The notes under the pieces: model-generated | Told to the model about the DNA's origin: nothing | The model's database searches: none | Seen by the model: only the letters and a program-made list of their open reading frames with translations | Position numbers and translations under genes: made by a program | Shown: in pieces, positions 40,625 to 51,424 of the stretch | How positions within the stretch are numbered: the first letter of the stretch is position 1 | How the letters are laid out: every line of letters starts with the position of its first letter | Source: Woeseiaceae bacterium | GTDB lineage: Bacteria; Pseudomonadota; Gammaproteobacteria; Steroidobacterales; Woeseiaceae | Direction of reading: 5' to 3' | Length of the DNA: 64,000 bases | Assembly (NCBI GenBank): GCA_028280615.1 | Contig: JANQLK010000016.1 | Coordinates: 532,862 to 596,861, forward strand

Positions 40625-41906
40625 CACGAGCACGTCCACGCCGACCCATGACCGGGTTCGACAGGGCCTCGCGCGGCGCTACCGCCGCGAAAGGCTGTTT
40701 CGTGTGGGCGGCGGCCTGGCAACCTTCGTCGGCCTGGGCTTCCTGGTCGTGTTCTTCGCAAGCCTGGTGGTTCGCGGGGCCTCGGCGTTCATGACGACCG
40801 ACGTTCGGCTCGACGTCGTTTTCGATCCCGCTGTGCTAGGCGTAGCGGGCATACAGGATATCGAGACGGGCGATTTCGACGCGCTCGTGCGAGTTTCCCT
40901 GGCCAGCCGATTCAACGAGACTCTCGGCCGCGCCGAGCGTCGAGAAATGAATCGCCTCGTGAGCATCGATGCCGCTTTCAGGCTCAGGGAACGTCTCGCT
41001 GCCGAGCCCTCGCTCTTCGGGCGACAGGCGTCGGTCTGGGTGCCGGCGTCAGCGACGATGGACCGCTACGCGAAAGGCCTCGTCGATCGGTCGCTGGATG
41101 AAGCGCTTCGCCCGGTGTCCGATCTGCAGATCGGCTGGTGGTCGGAGCTCGAGGACGACAATGCCATTCGGCGCCGCTTCAACTCCGCGCTGTTCACCAA
41201 CGGCGACTCGCGTGAGCCCGAGCTCGCGGGCATTCGCGGCGCGCTGGTCGGCTCGTTTTACATGCTGCTCGTGACGCTCGCGATCGCATTCCCGCTGGGC
41301 GTCGCGACCGCCGTGTATCTCGAGGAGTTCGCGCCACGCAACCGCTGGGCCGACCTCGTCGAAGTCAACATCAACAATCTCGCCGCCGTTCCGTCGATCG
41401 TATTCGGATTGCTCGGTTTGTCGGTGTTTATCGACTGGCTGGCCATGCCGCGATCCGCACCGATCGTGGGCGGCCTGGTGCTGGCGCTATTGACGCTGCC
41501 CGTCATCATCATCGCCGCCCGGGCGGCCATCAAGTCCGTGCCGTCGTCGATCCGCGAAGCCGCCGCGGCGCTAGGCTCATCGCGTATCCAGGTCGTGGCG
41601 CACCATGTCCTGCCACAGGCGCTGCCCGGCGTGCTGACCGGTACGATTCTCGGCATGAGCCGCGCGCTCGGCGAAACGGCGCCGCTGCTCATGATCGGCA
41701 TGGTTGCGTTCATCGTGGATGTGCCAGAGGGCCTCTCGGATCCGGCGACCGCGTTGCCCGTGCAGATCTATCTCTGGGCGGAAAGCCCTGAGCGCGCCTT
41801 CGCGGAAAAAACCTCGGCGGCCATCCTCGTGCTGCTCACATTCCTGTTGCTTATGAACCTCGCGGCCGTCATTGTTCGTAAACGCATGGAGGACACGCGC
41901 ACGTGA
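40617..41906 (+). CDS. pstA: Phosphate ABC transporter permease PstA with periplasmic insertion
   Basis: The 429-residue permease has a first helix (about 28-52) followed by a roughly 150-residue soluble insertion before the second helix (about 213), as in PstA proteins with a DUF3333-type N-terminal region. The core then shows the EAA loop [18 protein letters not shown] and [18 protein letters not shown]. Together with the long PstC this forms an enlarged Pst channel whose external domains could contact PstS. It overlaps pstB as GTGA. Confidence 0.92.
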   Translation: MSSTSTSTPTHDRVRQGLARRYRRERLFRVGGGLATFVGLGFLVVFFASLVVRGASAFMTTDVRLDVVFDPAVLGVAGIQDIETGDFDALVRVSLASRFNETLGRAERREMNRLVSIDAAFRLRERLAAEPSLFGRQASVWVPASATMDRYAKGLVDRSLDEALRPVSDLQIGWWSELEDDNAIRRRFNSALFTNGDSREPELAGIRGALVGSFYMLLVTLAIAFPLGVATAVYLEEFAPRNRWADLVEVNINNLAAVPSIVFGLLGLSVFIDWLAMPRSAPIVGGLVLALLTLPVIIIAARAAIKSVPSSIREAAAALGSSRIQVVAHHVLPQALPGVLTGTILGMSRALGETAPLLMIGMVAFIVDVPEGLSDPATALPVQIYLWAESPERAFAEKTSAAILVLLTFLLLMNLAAVIVRKRMEDTRT

Positions 41907-42886
41907 CTTCAGCCGCTGGCAGGCTGCCGAAAGCCTGGCCGCGGCGTTCACGGCGACTTGCGCGCAACACCGAAACGATGGCTGAAAGCGATCCCAAAAC
42001 GGAGCCGTACGAAAGCGTCAAGATCGACGACGTCGCGCCGCTGTCCGGCGCGCGAACGCAGCGGCCGGGCCCCGTCGTGCGCCAGCTGACCGACGCCGAA
42101 GCCGCGACGGTTGGAACCGTGACCGTCGACGAGCCGTTCATCGTGGCCGAGGACGTCAACGTACACTACGGATCGATTCACGCGATTCGCGACGTGACGC
42201 TCGAGATCGGCAAACGCGAAGTCATTGCGCTGATCGGTCCATCCGGCTGCGGCAAGACGACGTTCATACGCTGTCTCAACCGGATGAACGACACGGTGGA
42301 CAACGCGCGTGTTTCGGGCAGGATCTCGCTCGACGGCCAGGACATCTACAGCAGGGACCTGGATCCGGTCGTGCTGCGTTCCCGGGTCGGCATGGTATTC
42401 CAGAAACCGAATCCGTTCCCGAAGAGCATCTACGACAACGTTGCCTACGGCCCGCGTATTCACGGTCTCGCCCGCGACCGCGCCGAACTGGACACTATCG
42501 TGCATACGAGCCTCGAGCGGGCGGGGCTGCTGAAGGAAGTCCTCGATCGGCTCGACGAGCCGGGCACGAGCCTCTCGGGCGGCCAGCAGCAGCGACTCTG
42601 CATCGCACGAACGATCGCGGTCAGCCCCGAGGTGATCCTGATGGACGAACCCTGTTCCGCGCTCGACCCGATCGCGACCGCCCGCATCGAGGACCTGATC
42701 GACGAACTGTCGGAAGACTACGCGATCGTCATCGTCACGCACTCCATGCAGCAGGCGGCACGCGTGTCGAAGCGGGTGGCATATTTTCACCTCGGCCGGC
42801 TCATCGAAGTCGACGAGACGAATCGCATCTTCACCAATCCGCTGCACAAACTGACCGAGGACTACATCACGGGCCGTATCGGTTAG
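41903..42886 (+). CDS. pstB: Phosphate ABC transporter ATPase PstB
   Basis: The 327-residue ATPase has Walker [20 protein letters not shown], the signature [17 protein letters not shown], Walker [15 protein letters not shown] and the switch His ([10 protein letters not shown]). A 75-residue charged N-terminal extension precedes the conserved start of the domain ([20 protein letters not shown]). The GTG at 41903 overlaps the pstA stop; an ATG at 41978 would remove 25 residues and is also possible. The stop overlaps the convergent yffB-like gene by 4 bases. Confidence 0.94.
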   Translation: MTSAAGRLPKAWPRRSRRLARNTETMAESDPKTEPYESVKIDDVAPLSGARTQRPGPVVRQLTDAEAATVGTVTVDEPFIVAEDVNVHYGSIHAIRDVTLEIGKREVIALIGPSGCGKTTFIRCLNRMNDTVDNARVSGRISLDGQDIYSRDLDPVVLRSRVGMVFQKPNPFPKSIYDNVAYGPRIHGLARDRAELDTIVHTSLERAGLLKEVLDRLDEPGTSLSGGQQQRLCIARTIAVSPEVILMDEPCSALDPIATARIEDLIDELSEDYAIVIVTHSMQQAARVSKRVAYFHLGRLIEVDETNRIFTNPLHKLTEDYITGRIG

Positions 42887-43230
42887 CCGGCCAGGAAATC
42901 CTCGAATCGCTGCTCCGAGAAGCCGACGGCCGTGAACGCATCCGACTCGAGCACGGGGCGCTTTATCAGGGTCGGTTCCTCGAGCATCAGCGCCAGGGCG
43001 CGGTCGCGCGACATCGATTGACGATCGCTTTCGGGTACCTGGCGCCAGGTAAGGCTCTTTCGATTCAGCAGAGTTTCCCAGCCGACCTTGCCCGACCAGC
43101 GTTCGAGCATCTGAATGTCGATGCCGTCCTTGCGCAAATCGTGAAACCTGAATTCCAGGCCGCGGGCGGCCAGGGACTTGCGGGCCTTGCGGCACGCGTC
43201 GCAGTTGGGGATACCGTAGATCGTCAGCAT
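42883..43230 (-). CDS. ArsC/Spx-family thioredoxin-fold protein (YffB-like)
   Basis: The 115-residue protein has the thioredoxin-like start [20 protein letters not shown] with a CDAC motif and the family pattern TLIKRPVLE near residue 90. It matches the YffB/ArsC-reductase-like group; arsenate reduction is not expected because no ars genes are near. YffB-like genes often precede dapD or dapE, as here, for reasons unknown. It reads in the same direction as dapD, 66 bases upstream. Confidence 0.88.
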   Translation of the reverse strand: MLTIYGIPNCDACRKARKSLAARGLEFRFHDLRKDGIDIQMLERWSGKVGWETLLNRKSLTWRQVPESDRQSMSRDRALALMLEEPTLIKRPVLESDAFTAVGFSEQRFEDFLAG

Positions 43231-43296
43231 GTCGATGTCCCTAATGCGTTCTCAACGACAATCATGATCGCGCCGGCAGCGATTTCTCCCAAAAAA

Positions 43297-44109
<813 letters not shown>

Positions 44110-44141
44110 GGCCGGGCTCCGGGATGGGTCGCGATTGCCGA

Positions 44142-46733
44142 TCAGGCCTGGTCGCCAAGCCGCTTCAGGAGGTCTTTGCCGAGCCTTCGCTCGGCGTCCT
44201 CTTCGAGCGGCTTGCCCGACAGGTCGGTAATGTAAAATACGTCTTCTGCCCGTTCGCCGATAGTCATGATCTTCGCGGCTTCGATGTTGACGCCGCATGC
44301 GATGAAGGCCTGGCCGACCTTGCTGAGCAGGCCCGGCCGGTCGGCGGCGACGAGTTCCAGCAGCGTTCGGTCGCGCGATTCATCGCGGCTGAAATCCACT
44401 TCCGTTCGGGTCGAGAACATGCGCGCCTGGCGCGGCGGTGCGCGGGTCACGGGCACGATTTCCTCGTCGGATTTGTCGAGGATGCCGGTCAGCATCGCAC
44501 GAACCTTGTCGAGGCGAGTCTCGTCGATGTCCCCGTGTTCCTCCGGGTCGACGAAGACATAGGTATCGAGGCTGAAGTCGTTCTTTAAGGGGACGATTCG
44601 CGCGTCGACGATACTCATGCCGAGCTCGTCGACGACCGCCGTGACCTGGGCGAAGGTTCGCTTCACGCGCGGCGTGTAGAGAACCGCCTCGACGCCGTCG
44701 CCGTCCGGTCCGCGGCGCAGGTCGACGAGGCTGGCTGTCGCGTCGGTGTCCGCGTCCGCCAAAAGGCGTGTGTGCCAGGCAATCTCGTCGCTCTTGTGCT
44801 TCAGGATGTAGTTGTCATCGAGCAGGCGCCAGACCCGGTCGATGTCTGCCCCGGACATGCCGCTGTCGGCCAGCGCTGCGCGGGCCTTCCCGCGCTTCTC
44901 GCCGATCAGCTGTTCCGGGTCGACCGGATGTTCGAGGCCGTCGTTGAGTGCCCGCGACGTCTCCTGGTACAGGCCCCGGAACAGCGAAGCCTTCCAGGAG
45001 TTCCACAGCTTCGGATTCGTGCCGCGAACGTCGGCGATCGTCAGGACGTACAGGTAGTCGAGGTGCAGCTGGTCGCCGACCAACGCCGCGAACTCGTTGA
45101 TGACGTCCGGGTCGCCGATATCCTGTTTTTGTGCGGTCGTCGACAGCGCAAGATGGTGTCGCACGAGCCAGGCGACCGTCGCCGCGTCTGCCTGGTCCAT
45201 GCCGTGCTCGAGACAGAACGCCTCGGCGTCGACGGCGCCGAGCTCGGAGTGGTCGCCGCCGCGGCCCTTGGCGATATCGTGGAACAGCCCCGACAGATAG
45301 GCGATCTCGGGCTTCTCCAGGCGCTGCATGATCTGGCTGCAATCCGGGAATTCGTGATCGAATCGCTCGAGCGCAAAGCGGCGCAGATTGCTGACGACGA
45401 ACAGCGTGTGCTCATCCACCGTGTACGCGTGAAAGAGGTCGTACTGCATGCGCCCGACGATGCGGCCGAAGGCCGGCAGGTAAAGGCCCAGGACGCCGTA
45501 CAGGTTCATGCGCTTGAGTTCGTGGGTGACGCCTTCGGGCGCGCGGAGTATCGACAGGAACAGCCGGTGATTGCGAGGGTTCTGGCGAAACCCGTCGTCG
45601 ATCAGGTGCAGATTGCGCTTGATCAGTCCGACGGTGTAGGCGCTCACGCCGCGGATGTCGGGGTTCTGCTGCAGGAGCAGGAACAGCTCGAGCAGCGCCG
45701 ATGGCTCACGTTCGAACACGCCCTCGTCGACCGTCTGCAGGTAGCCGTTCCTGACCTGGAAGCGCTCGTTAACGGGCTGAGGCGCCGCATCGGGATCCAT
45801 GAGGATCGCCTCTTCGAACAGCTGCAGCAGGATATCGTTGAGCCGGGACAGGTCCATGACCGTCCTGTAGTAGCGCTGCATCATCTGCTCGACCGCCAGC
45901 GTGTAGGTCGCATCCTCGTAGCCGAGCATCTTCGCCAGCGCAATCTGGTGATCGAACAGGATGCGATCCTCGCGGCGGCCGGTCAGCGTATGCAGGGCGA
46001 AGCGGACCCGCCACAGGAATGCCTGGCCCTCGAGCAGGCGGTCGCGTTGACCGGGGGTAAGGAACGCGTGATCGACGAGCTCGGCGAGTGTCCTGCAGCC
46101 GAAGTGTCGCTTCGCCACCCAGCCGATCATCTGGATATCGCGCAGTCCACCGGGGCTGCCCTTGACGTTGGGTTCCAGGTTGTACCCCGTGTCGTCGTAG
46201 CGCCGATGCCGCGCGATCTGCTCCTTGCGTTTTTCGGCGAAGAATCGGTCCGACGGCCAGATCCTGTCCGGAGCCGTCGCCGACTGCATGGCGTCGAGCA
46301 GTTCGGGCGGCCCCGTGACGAGCCGGGATTCCATGAGCGTCGTCACGACGCTGAGGTCATCCTGCGCCTGCTCGACACACTGGGCGACCGTGCGGACGCT
46401 GTGGCCGATCTCGAGTCCGAGGTCCCAGAGTCCCGTGACGAAGGCGGACAGCTTGTCATTGTCGCCGCTGTCGAAGTCGTCCGGCAGCAGCAACAGAATG
46501 TCGACGTCGGAACCGGGGTGCAGTTCGCCGCGGCCATAGCCGCCGACGGCGACCAGCGCCACCGATTCGACGAGATCGCCGGCCGTGAGCCGCCACAGCT
46601 CCGCGAGCGCCTCATCGACGCTCCGCGCGCGGGCATGGACGAGATCGACGACGGAGTCGCCCGCGCTGAAGCGCTGCCCGAGCGCGGCGGCGTCGGCCTC
46701 GAGCGACGATCGAACACTAGTGTCCTGAGTCAT
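44142..46733 (-). CDS. glnD: PII uridylyltransferase / uridylyl-removing enzyme GlnD
   Basis: The 863-residue nitrogen sensor adds UMP to and removes it from PII proteins in response to glutamine. Domains in order: nucleotidyltransferase ([20 protein letters not shown], about 64-83), linker, HD hydrolase ([17 protein letters not shown], about 490-506) and two ACT domains ([39 protein letters not shown]). The start is unusual. ATG and the first codons (MTQDT) lie inside the inverted repeat of the element at 46718-46983, no Shine-Dalgarno sequence is obvious, and no other start codon fits before the conserved region. Confidence 0.94.
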   Translation of the reverse strand: MTQDTSVRSSLEADAAALGQRFSAGDSVVDLVHARARSVDEALAELWRLTAGDLVESVALVAVGGYGRGELHPGSDVDILLLLPDDFDSGDNDKLSAFVTGLWDLGLEIGHSVRTVAQCVEQAQDDLSVVTTLMESRLVTGPPELLDAMQSATAPDRIWPSDRFFAEKRKEQIARHRRYDDTGYNLEPNVKGSPGGLRDIQMIGWVAKRHFGCRTLAELVDHAFLTPGQRDRLLEGQAFLWRVRFALHTLTGRREDRILFDHQIALAKMLGYEDATYTLAVEQMMQRYYRTVMDLSRLNDILLQLFEEAILMDPDAAPQPVNERFQVRNGYLQTVDEGVFEREPSALLELFLLLQQNPDIRGVSAYTVGLIKRNLHLIDDGFRQNPRNHRLFLSILRAPEGVTHELKRMNLYGVLGLYLPAFGRIVGRMQYDLFHAYTVDEHTLFVVSNLRRFALERFDHEFPDCSQIMQRLEKPEIAYLSGLFHDIAKGRGGDHSELGAVDAEAFCLEHGMDQADAATVAWLVRHHLALSTTAQKQDIGDPDVINEFAALVGDQLHLDYLYVLTIADVRGTNPKLWNSWKASLFRGLYQETSRALNDGLEHPVDPEQLIGEKRGKARAALADSGMSGADIDRVWRLLDDNYILKHKSDEIAWHTRLLADADTDATASLVDLRRGPDGDGVEAVLYTPRVKRTFAQVTAVVDELGMSIVDARIVPLKNDFSLDTYVFVDPEEHGDIDETRLDKVRAMLTGILDKSDEEIVPVTRAPPRQARMFSTRTEVDFSRDESRDRTLLELVAADRPGLLSKVGQAFIACGVNIEAAKIMTIGERAEDVFYITDLSGKPLEEDAERRLGKDLLKRLGDQA

Positions 46734-46983
46734 TAGTTCGCATCATTTCAGCGCGATCTGCCTCGCGTGTGGCAAGGCAGGCCGCGCCGGCAATGGCAGC
46801 GTCCTTGGCAAGCGGCCTAACGCCGCCACGCGCGAGGCAGGTCGCGCCCTTCGGGAGCCACTGGTTTTCGCCATGACCGCGTTGCATCCCTTGGCAAGGT
46901 CTAGACATTGCCGGCGGAATGCGCCTTGTCATGGCGAAAACCAGTGGCTCTGAAATCATGCGAACTAATGACTCAGGACACTA
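46718..46983. repeat. 266-bp palindromic element with TA-GTGTCCTG ends between map and glnD
   Basis: The outer 34 bases (46718-46751 and 46950-46983) are inverted repeats with a single mismatch, beginning TAGTGTCCTGAGTC. Inside are two further hairpins: a near-perfect 22-base pair (GCGCGATCTGCC... near 46754 with its complement near 46830) and a perfect 23-base pair around GAGCCACTGGTTTTCGCC (near 46856) and its complement (near 46928). TA stands at both edges. One edge forms the TAG stop of map (46983-46981); the other edge holds the glnD start. It encodes nothing. Confidence 0.8.
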
Positions 46984-47745
46984 ACGGTCGTCGGCACCAA
47001 GCGTCAGAACTTCGTGTCCGTTCTGGGTAATCAGCACCGTGTGCTCCCACTGCGCGGATAGCGAGTGATCCTTGGTCACCACGGTCCAGCCGTCGTTCAA
47101 CAGTTTCACCTGGCGCTTGCCCGCGTTGACCATCGGCTCGACCGTCAGCGTCATGCCGGCCTTGAGCTCCATTCCGGTGCCGCGGTGGCCGTAGTGCAGA
47201 ACCTGCGGGTCTTCGTGGAACACGCGGCCAATGCCGTGGCCGCAGTACTCGCGAACCACCGAGAAGCGCTGTTTCTCGACGAATTGCTGGATTGCGGCGC
47301 CGATGTCGCCCAAATGCTTGTTCGGCGCCATCTCCTGGATGCCGAGCCACATGCCTTCGTAGGCGACCTTGGCGAGCCGTTCCGCAAGAATCGGCGGCTT
47401 GCCGACGAAGAACATGCGGCTCGTGTCGCCGTGGTAGCCGTCCTTGATGACCGTAATGTCGATGTTCACGACATCGCCGGATTTCAGCTTCTTCTTTCCC
47501 GGGATGCCGTGGCAGACCACGTGATTCACCGATGTGCAGATCGATTTCGGAAAGCCCCGGTAGTTGAGCGGGGCGGGGATCGCGTCCTGTTCGCCCGTGA
47601 TGAAATCGTGGCAGATGCGGTCGAGTTCGCCCGTGGTGATCCCGGGTTTTACATAATCACCGATCATGTCGAGGACGTCGGCGGCCAGCCGGCCGGCGAC
47701 CCGCATCTTGTCCTGCTCCTCGGCGGTTTTGATCGTAACGGTCAT
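46981..47745 (-). CDS. map: Methionine aminopeptidase, type I
   Basis: The 254-residue enzyme removes the initiator Met from new proteins. The five metal ligands are visible: Asp in VVNIDITVIKDG, Asp in YHGDTSRMF, His in GHGIGRVFHE, Glu in LTVEPMVN and Glu in SAQWEHTVLIT. I start at MTVTIKTAEEQDKM, matching the family. The TAG stop is made by the edge of the palindromic element at 46718-46983. It is divergent from rpsB, as in E. coli. Confidence 0.95.
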   Translation of the reverse strand: MTVTIKTAEEQDKMRVAGRLAADVLDMIGDYVKPGITTGELDRICHDFITGEQDAIPAPLNYRGFPKSICTSVNHVVCHGIPGKKKLKSGDVVNIDITVIKDGYHGDTSRMFFVGKPPILAERLAKVAYEGMWLGIQEMAPNKHLGDIGAAIQQFVEKQRFSVVREYCGHGIGRVFHEDPQVLHYGHRGTGMELKAGMTLTVEPMVNAGKRQVKLLNDGWTVVTKDHSLSAQWEHTVLITQNGHEVLTLGADDR

Positions 47746-47786
47746 CAGTGAGCTTCGACGCGCCTGAAAAGGCATTGGAATCCGCG

Positions 47787-47815
47787 TTGTTGGACGCGGC
47801 GGGCTATGGTATAAA
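47787..47815 (+). promoter_or_regulatory. Probable rpsB promoter (extended -10)
   Basis: TATAAA at 47810-47815 is preceded by TG one base earlier (TGGTATAAA, an extended -10), and TTGTTG at 47787-47792 lies 17 bases upstream as a weak -35. The predicted transcript has a leader of about 108 bases before rpsB (47822-47929) with GC-rich segments (GGTGCCCC, GGGGCAAGC) able to pair. In gammaproteobacteria the rpsB leader is the site of autoregulation by S2, so this leader is a likely control element. Confidence 0.6.
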
Positions 47816-47929
47816 GCGCGCGCCCAAGAGGCAATTAATCCACACGCTTGTCGTCACATCTCGCTGGGTGCCCCGTCGAAAAAGGGGTTGCGGGCTGGGG
47901 CAAGCGGAGGCCTAACCCGGAGAATTACT

Positions 47930-48991
47930 ATGGCAGACGTAACCATGCGCCAGATGCTAGAGGCTGGCGTGCACTTTGGCCATCAGACCCGATTCTGGAA
48001 TCCCCAGATGGCGCCGTTCATTTTCGGTGAGCGGAACAAGATTCACATCATCAACCTCGAGAAGAGCCTGCCGATGGCGCGCGAGGCGTGCGCGTTCGTC
48101 AAGGGGACGGTCGCCGACGGCGGCACGATTCTGTTTGTAGGCACCAAGCGCGCGGCTCGCGAGTCGATCCGTGAGAACGCCGTACGCTGTGGGATGCCCT
48201 TCGTCAGCCAGCGCTGGCTCGGTGGCATGCTCACGAACTACAAGACCATTCGCCAGTCGGTCAAGCGGCTCGTCAATCTCGAGCAGATGGCCGAGGAGAA
48301 CGCGTTCGACGGTCTGACCAAGAAGGAAATCCTGGGCTTGAGCCGCGAGCAGGACAAGCTCGAGCGGAGCCTGGGCGGGATCAAGGAAATGAAGTCGCTG
48401 CCCGACGTCATGTTCGTCATCGACGTCGATCACGAGGACATCGCGGTCCGCGAGGCGCAGAAGCTCGGTATCCCCGTCGTGGCGGTCGTGGACACGAACT
48501 GCTCGCCCGAGGGCGTCGACTACGTCATCCCGGGCAACGACGACGCGATGCGCGCCATCGGCCTGTACACGGCGCTGATCGCCGATGCCGTGCTCGAGGG
48601 CAAGGCATCGCTGCCGGAAGTTGCGCTCGGTGAGGACGACTTCGTCGAACTCGACGAGGAGGGCAACGTCAAGAAGACGACGCGCAAGAAGACCGCGAAA
48701 AAGGCCGGCAAGAAGACGGCCCGGAAAGCCGCCGGCAAGAAGAAGGCGCCGGCCAGGAAAGCCGACGACGCGCCGGCCGCGGAGACGAAGGTAGCCGACG
48801 ACAAGGACGCCGCGCCGAAGGCCGAGGCTGCCAAGGCCGAGGCTGCCAAGGCCGAGGCTGCCAAGGCCGAGGCTGCCAATGCAGACGCTTCCGCGTCGGA
48901 CGCGCCGAAGAAAGCTGCCGAGAAGTCCGCGGACGCGGAGGCGGCCGATACCGACGAGCCCGCCAAAACAGACGAGAAGACCGACGCTTGA
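47930..48991 (+). CDS. rpsB: 30S ribosomal protein S2 with long Lys/Ala-rich tail
   Basis: The first 240 residues are a normal S2 ([57 protein letters not shown]). The protein then continues to 353 residues; E. coli S2 ends at 241. The tail (about 245-353) is first Lys-rich ([20 protein letters not shown]), then built of AEAAK units encoded by a 15-bp tandem repeat, then acidic ([14 protein letters not shown]). It is surely disordered and resembles histone H1-like tails. GGAG lies 7 bases before the ATG. tsf follows 42 bases later. Confidence 0.95.
   Translation: MADVTMRQMLEAGVHFGHQTRFWNPQMAPFIFGERNKIHIINLEKSLPMAREACAFVKGTVADGGTILFVGTKRAARESIRENAVRCGMPFVSQRWLGGMLTNYKTIRQSVKRLVNLEQMAEENAFDGLTKKEILGLSREQDKLERSLGGIKEMKSLPDVMFVIDVDHEDIAVREAQKLGIPVVAVVDTNCSPEGVDYVIPGNDDAMRAIGLYTALIADAVLEGKASLPEVALGEDDFVELDEEGNVKKTTRKKTAKKAGKKTARKAAGKKKAPARKADDAPAAETKVADDKDAAPKAEAAKAEAAKAEAAKAEAANADASASDAPKKAAEKSADAEAADTDEPAKTDEKTDA
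48824..48881 (+). repeat. 15-bp tandem repeat inside the rpsB tail
   Basis: The unit GAGGCTGCCAAGGCC occurs three times exactly and once in part, coding for repeated EAAKA. It keeps the frame at any copy number, so tail length can vary by slippage. Confidence 0.8.
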
Positions 48992-49033
48992 TCAGGAGCG
49001 TCCCGAGACACCGAGATTCAGAGGTATTGAGTG

Positions 49034-49933
49034 ATGGCAGTCAGTGCATCGATGGTAAAGGAACTGCGAGAGCGCACGGGCGCCGGCATGATGGAGTGCA
49101 AGAAGGCGCTCGTTGAGCATGGCGGTGACATGGACGCGGCCGCGGAACACCTGCGCAAGTCCGGCCAGGCGAAGGCCGACAAGAAGTCCGGCCGCGTGGC
49201 CGCGGACGGCAAGGTCGTAATCAAGGCCAACGGCGGCAGCGCCGTTGCGGTCGAAATCAACTCCGAGACCGATTTCGTCGCGAAGGACGACAATTTCCTC
49301 GAGTTTGCCGATGCGGTCGCCGATGCGGCGCTCGCGTCGGGCCGGACCGACGTCGACAGTTTTGCGAGCGACACGCTTGCCGACGGCCGCAGCGTGGAGA
49401 CGGCGCGCACGGAGCTCGTCGCAAAGGTCGGCGAGAACATCTCCGTGCGCCGTATTGCGCGCGTCGAGAACGCTGGTCCGATCGGCCACTACACGCACGG
49501 TGCGAAGATCGGTGCGATCGTCGCGCTTGAGGGCGGCGACGAGGCGCTGGCGCGCGATATCGCCATGCACGTCGCGGCGATCAATCCGGCTCACATCGAC
49601 GAGTCGGAAGTGCCCGCTGAAACGCTCGAGAACGAGCGCCGAATCCTGACCGAGCAGGCGCAGGAGTCCGGCAAGCCCGCCGAGATCGTTGCGAAGATGG
49701 TGGACGGGCGCATCGCCAAGTTCTTGAAGGAAATCACGCTGGTCGGTCAGCCTTTCGTCAAGGACCCGGACGTGACCGTAGGCAAACTGCTCGAGGGCGC
49801 CAGCGCAAGCGTCGTAGCCTTCACGCGCTTCGAGGTGGGCGAAGGTATCGAGAAAAAGGAAGAGAACTTCGCCGACGAGGTCATGAAGCAGGTCGAGGAG
49901 GCGAAGAAGAAGGAAGCAGAGGCGCAGAGCTAG
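49034..49933 (+). CDS. tsf: Elongation factor Ts
   Basis: The 299-residue nucleotide exchange factor for EF-Tu has the N-terminal UBA-like domain (VKELRERTGAGMMECKKALV), the core (NGGSAVAVEINSETDFVAKD) with the TDFVAKD motif that contacts EF-Tu, and the C-terminal coiled part (GKLLEGASASVVAFTRFEVG). I take the ATG at 49034; an in-frame GTG sits just before it. It is the second gene of the rpsB operon. Confidence 0.95.
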   Translation: MAVSASMVKELRERTGAGMMECKKALVEHGGDMDAAAEHLRKSGQAKADKKSGRVAADGKVVIKANGGSAVAVEINSETDFVAKDDNFLEFADAVADAALASGRTDVDSFASDTLADGRSVETARTELVAKVGENISVRRIARVENAGPIGHYTHGAKIGAIVALEGGDEALARDIAMHVAAINPAHIDESEVPAETLENERRILTEQAQESGKPAEIVAKMVDGRIAKFLKEITLVGQPFVKDPDVTVGKLLEGASASVVAFTRFEVGEGIEKKEENFADEVMKQVEEAKKKEAEAQS

Positions 49934-50021
49934 CCGACGGTTGGCGGGTTTGCGGGAAAGGACAGCAGGGGCGTTAAGCCTTTGATTCGGCGAGATTTCA
50001 CTTTCCGATTGGGCTACTATC

Positions 50022-50039
50022 GTGCACCGTACGGTGCAC
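50022..50039. promoter_or_regulatory. Perfect 18-bp palindrome in the pyrH upstream region
   Basis: GTGCACCGTACGGTGCAC reads the same on both strands. It lies just after a TACTAT that could be a -10 hexamer (50015-50020) and about 95 bases before pyrH. This is where an operator or the first transcribed hairpin would lie. A second GC-rich hairpin (around GGGGTACCCC, near 50085-50100) follows in the same 200-base gap between tsf and pyrH. No known regulator consensus comes to mind. Confidence 0.5.
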
Positions 50040-50133
50040 CGGATGGCGCGGCGGGCAGGCCACCGGAGAATCGGCCGGGCGGTTGGGGTACCCCCAAGGC
50101 CGGAATCGTCCCTGACGCACGGAGCGGGCGCGT

Positions 50134-50856
50134 ATGAGTGACAGCCAGGGTCCCTACAAGCGAGTGCTGCTGAAACTGAGCGGCGAAGCCCTGATGGGCG
50201 ACCTGGACTACGGCATCGAGCCCGTGGTCATACAGCGCCTTGCCTCCGAGATTGCCGTCGCGCACGAAGCCGGCGTGCAGATCGCGATCGTCATTGGCGG
50301 CGGCAATATCTTCCGCGGCGCCGGATTGGCGCGAGCCGGCATGGACCGGGTCACGGGCGACTACATGGGGATGCTCGCGACGGTAATGAACGCACTGGCG
50401 ATCCAGGACGCACTCGAGGCCAGGAACGTCTTCGCGCGCGTCATGTCCGCCCTGCAGATTCACGAGGTTTGCGAAGACTATATTCGTCGCCGCGCGGTGC
50501 GGCACCTGGAGAAGGGCCGGGTAGTCATCCTTGCGGCGGGCACGGGTAATCCGTTTTTCACGACCGACACGGCTGCGAGCCTGCGGGCGATCGAGATCGG
50601 CGCCGACGTGCTGCTCAAGGCGACCAAGGTCGATGGCGTGTACGACAGCGATCCGAAGGACAACCCGGACGCTAAGCGCTACGAGAACGTTTCTTTCGAC
50701 AAGGTGCTCGCCGACAAACTGGGCGTCATGGACGCGACGGCCATCGTGATGTGCCGGGACAACGGTTTGCCGCTCAGGATCTTCGACTTGACCCGCGCCG
50801 GTGCACTCGTCAAGGCAATGGCGGGAGAGAACGTCGGTACGCTGGTCATGACTTAG
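50134..50856 (+). CDS. pyrH: UMP kinase
   Basis: The 240-residue hexameric kinase phosphorylates UMP to UDP. It has the amino acid kinase fold: [27 protein letters not shown], the UMP/ATP contacts [20 protein letters not shown] and [14 protein letters not shown]. It is separated from tsf by 200 bases with its own probable control region and is followed by frr 10 bases later. Confidence 0.96.
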   Translation: MSDSQGPYKRVLLKLSGEALMGDLDYGIEPVVIQRLASEIAVAHEAGVQIAIVIGGGNIFRGAGLARAGMDRVTGDYMGMLATVMNALAIQDALEARNVFARVMSALQIHEVCEDYIRRRAVRHLEKGRVVILAAGTGNPFFTTDTAASLRAIEIGADVLLKATKVDGVYDSDPKDNPDAKRYENVSFDKVLADKLGVMDATAIVMCRDNGLPLRIFDLTRAGALVKAMAGENVGTLVMT

Positions 50857-50866
50857 GGGTTACAAC

Positions 50867-51424
50867 GTGTTGGATGAAATCAAGAAGGATGCCGGCGAGC
50901 GCATGGCGAAGAGCGTCGCCGCGCTCAAGGGTGAGTTCACGAAAATTCGCACGGGGCGTGCGCACACGAGCCTGCTCGATCACATCACCGTCGAGTACTA
51001 CGGCGCCGAAGTGCCGCTGTCCCAGGTGTCCAATGTTGGCGTCGAGGACTCGAGAACGCTGACCGTGACTCCCTGGGAGAAGGACATGGTCGGGCCAATC
51101 GAGAAGGCGATCATGAACTCGGACCTTGGGCTCAACCCCGCGACGGCTGGCACCGTGATACGGGTGCCGCTGCCGCCCCTGACCGAGGAGCGGCGCAAGG
51201 ACATGATCCGCGTCGTGCGGTCGGAGGCTGAAGGCGGGCGCGTCGCCATTCGGAACATTCGCCGCGACGCGATTTCCGACGTCAAGGATCTTCTCAAGGA
51301 GAAGATGATCGGCGAAGACGATGAGCGGCGCGCAGAGCAGGACGTCCAGGACATTACCGACAACTACGTGGGCCAGATCGACGCGCTGCTGGCCGAGAAA
51401 GAAAGCGAGCTGATGGAAATCTAG
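50867..51424 (+). CDS. frr: Ribosome recycling factor
   Basis: The 185-residue factor splits post-termination ribosomes with EF-G. Family landmarks are [40 protein letters not shown] and [20 protein letters not shown]. It starts at GTG (50867) with AGGGG upstream; the next codon is TTG. uppS begins directly after its stop. Confidence 0.96.
   Translation: MLDEIKKDAGERMAKSVAALKGEFTKIRTGRAHTSLLDHITVEYYGAEVPLSQVSNVGVEDSRTLTVTPWEKDMVGPIEKAIMNSDLGLNPATAGTVIRVPLPPLTEERRKDMIRVVRSEAEGGRVAIRNIRRDAISDVKDLLKEKMIGEDDERRAEQDVQDITDNYVGQIDALLAEKESELMEI

Noticed and set aside
44772..46736. 654-codon open frame on the plus strand opposite glnD
   Set aside because: Antisense shadow of glnD; composition is dominated by Val/Arg/Asp runs typical of mirrored GC-rich codons and no domain is visible.
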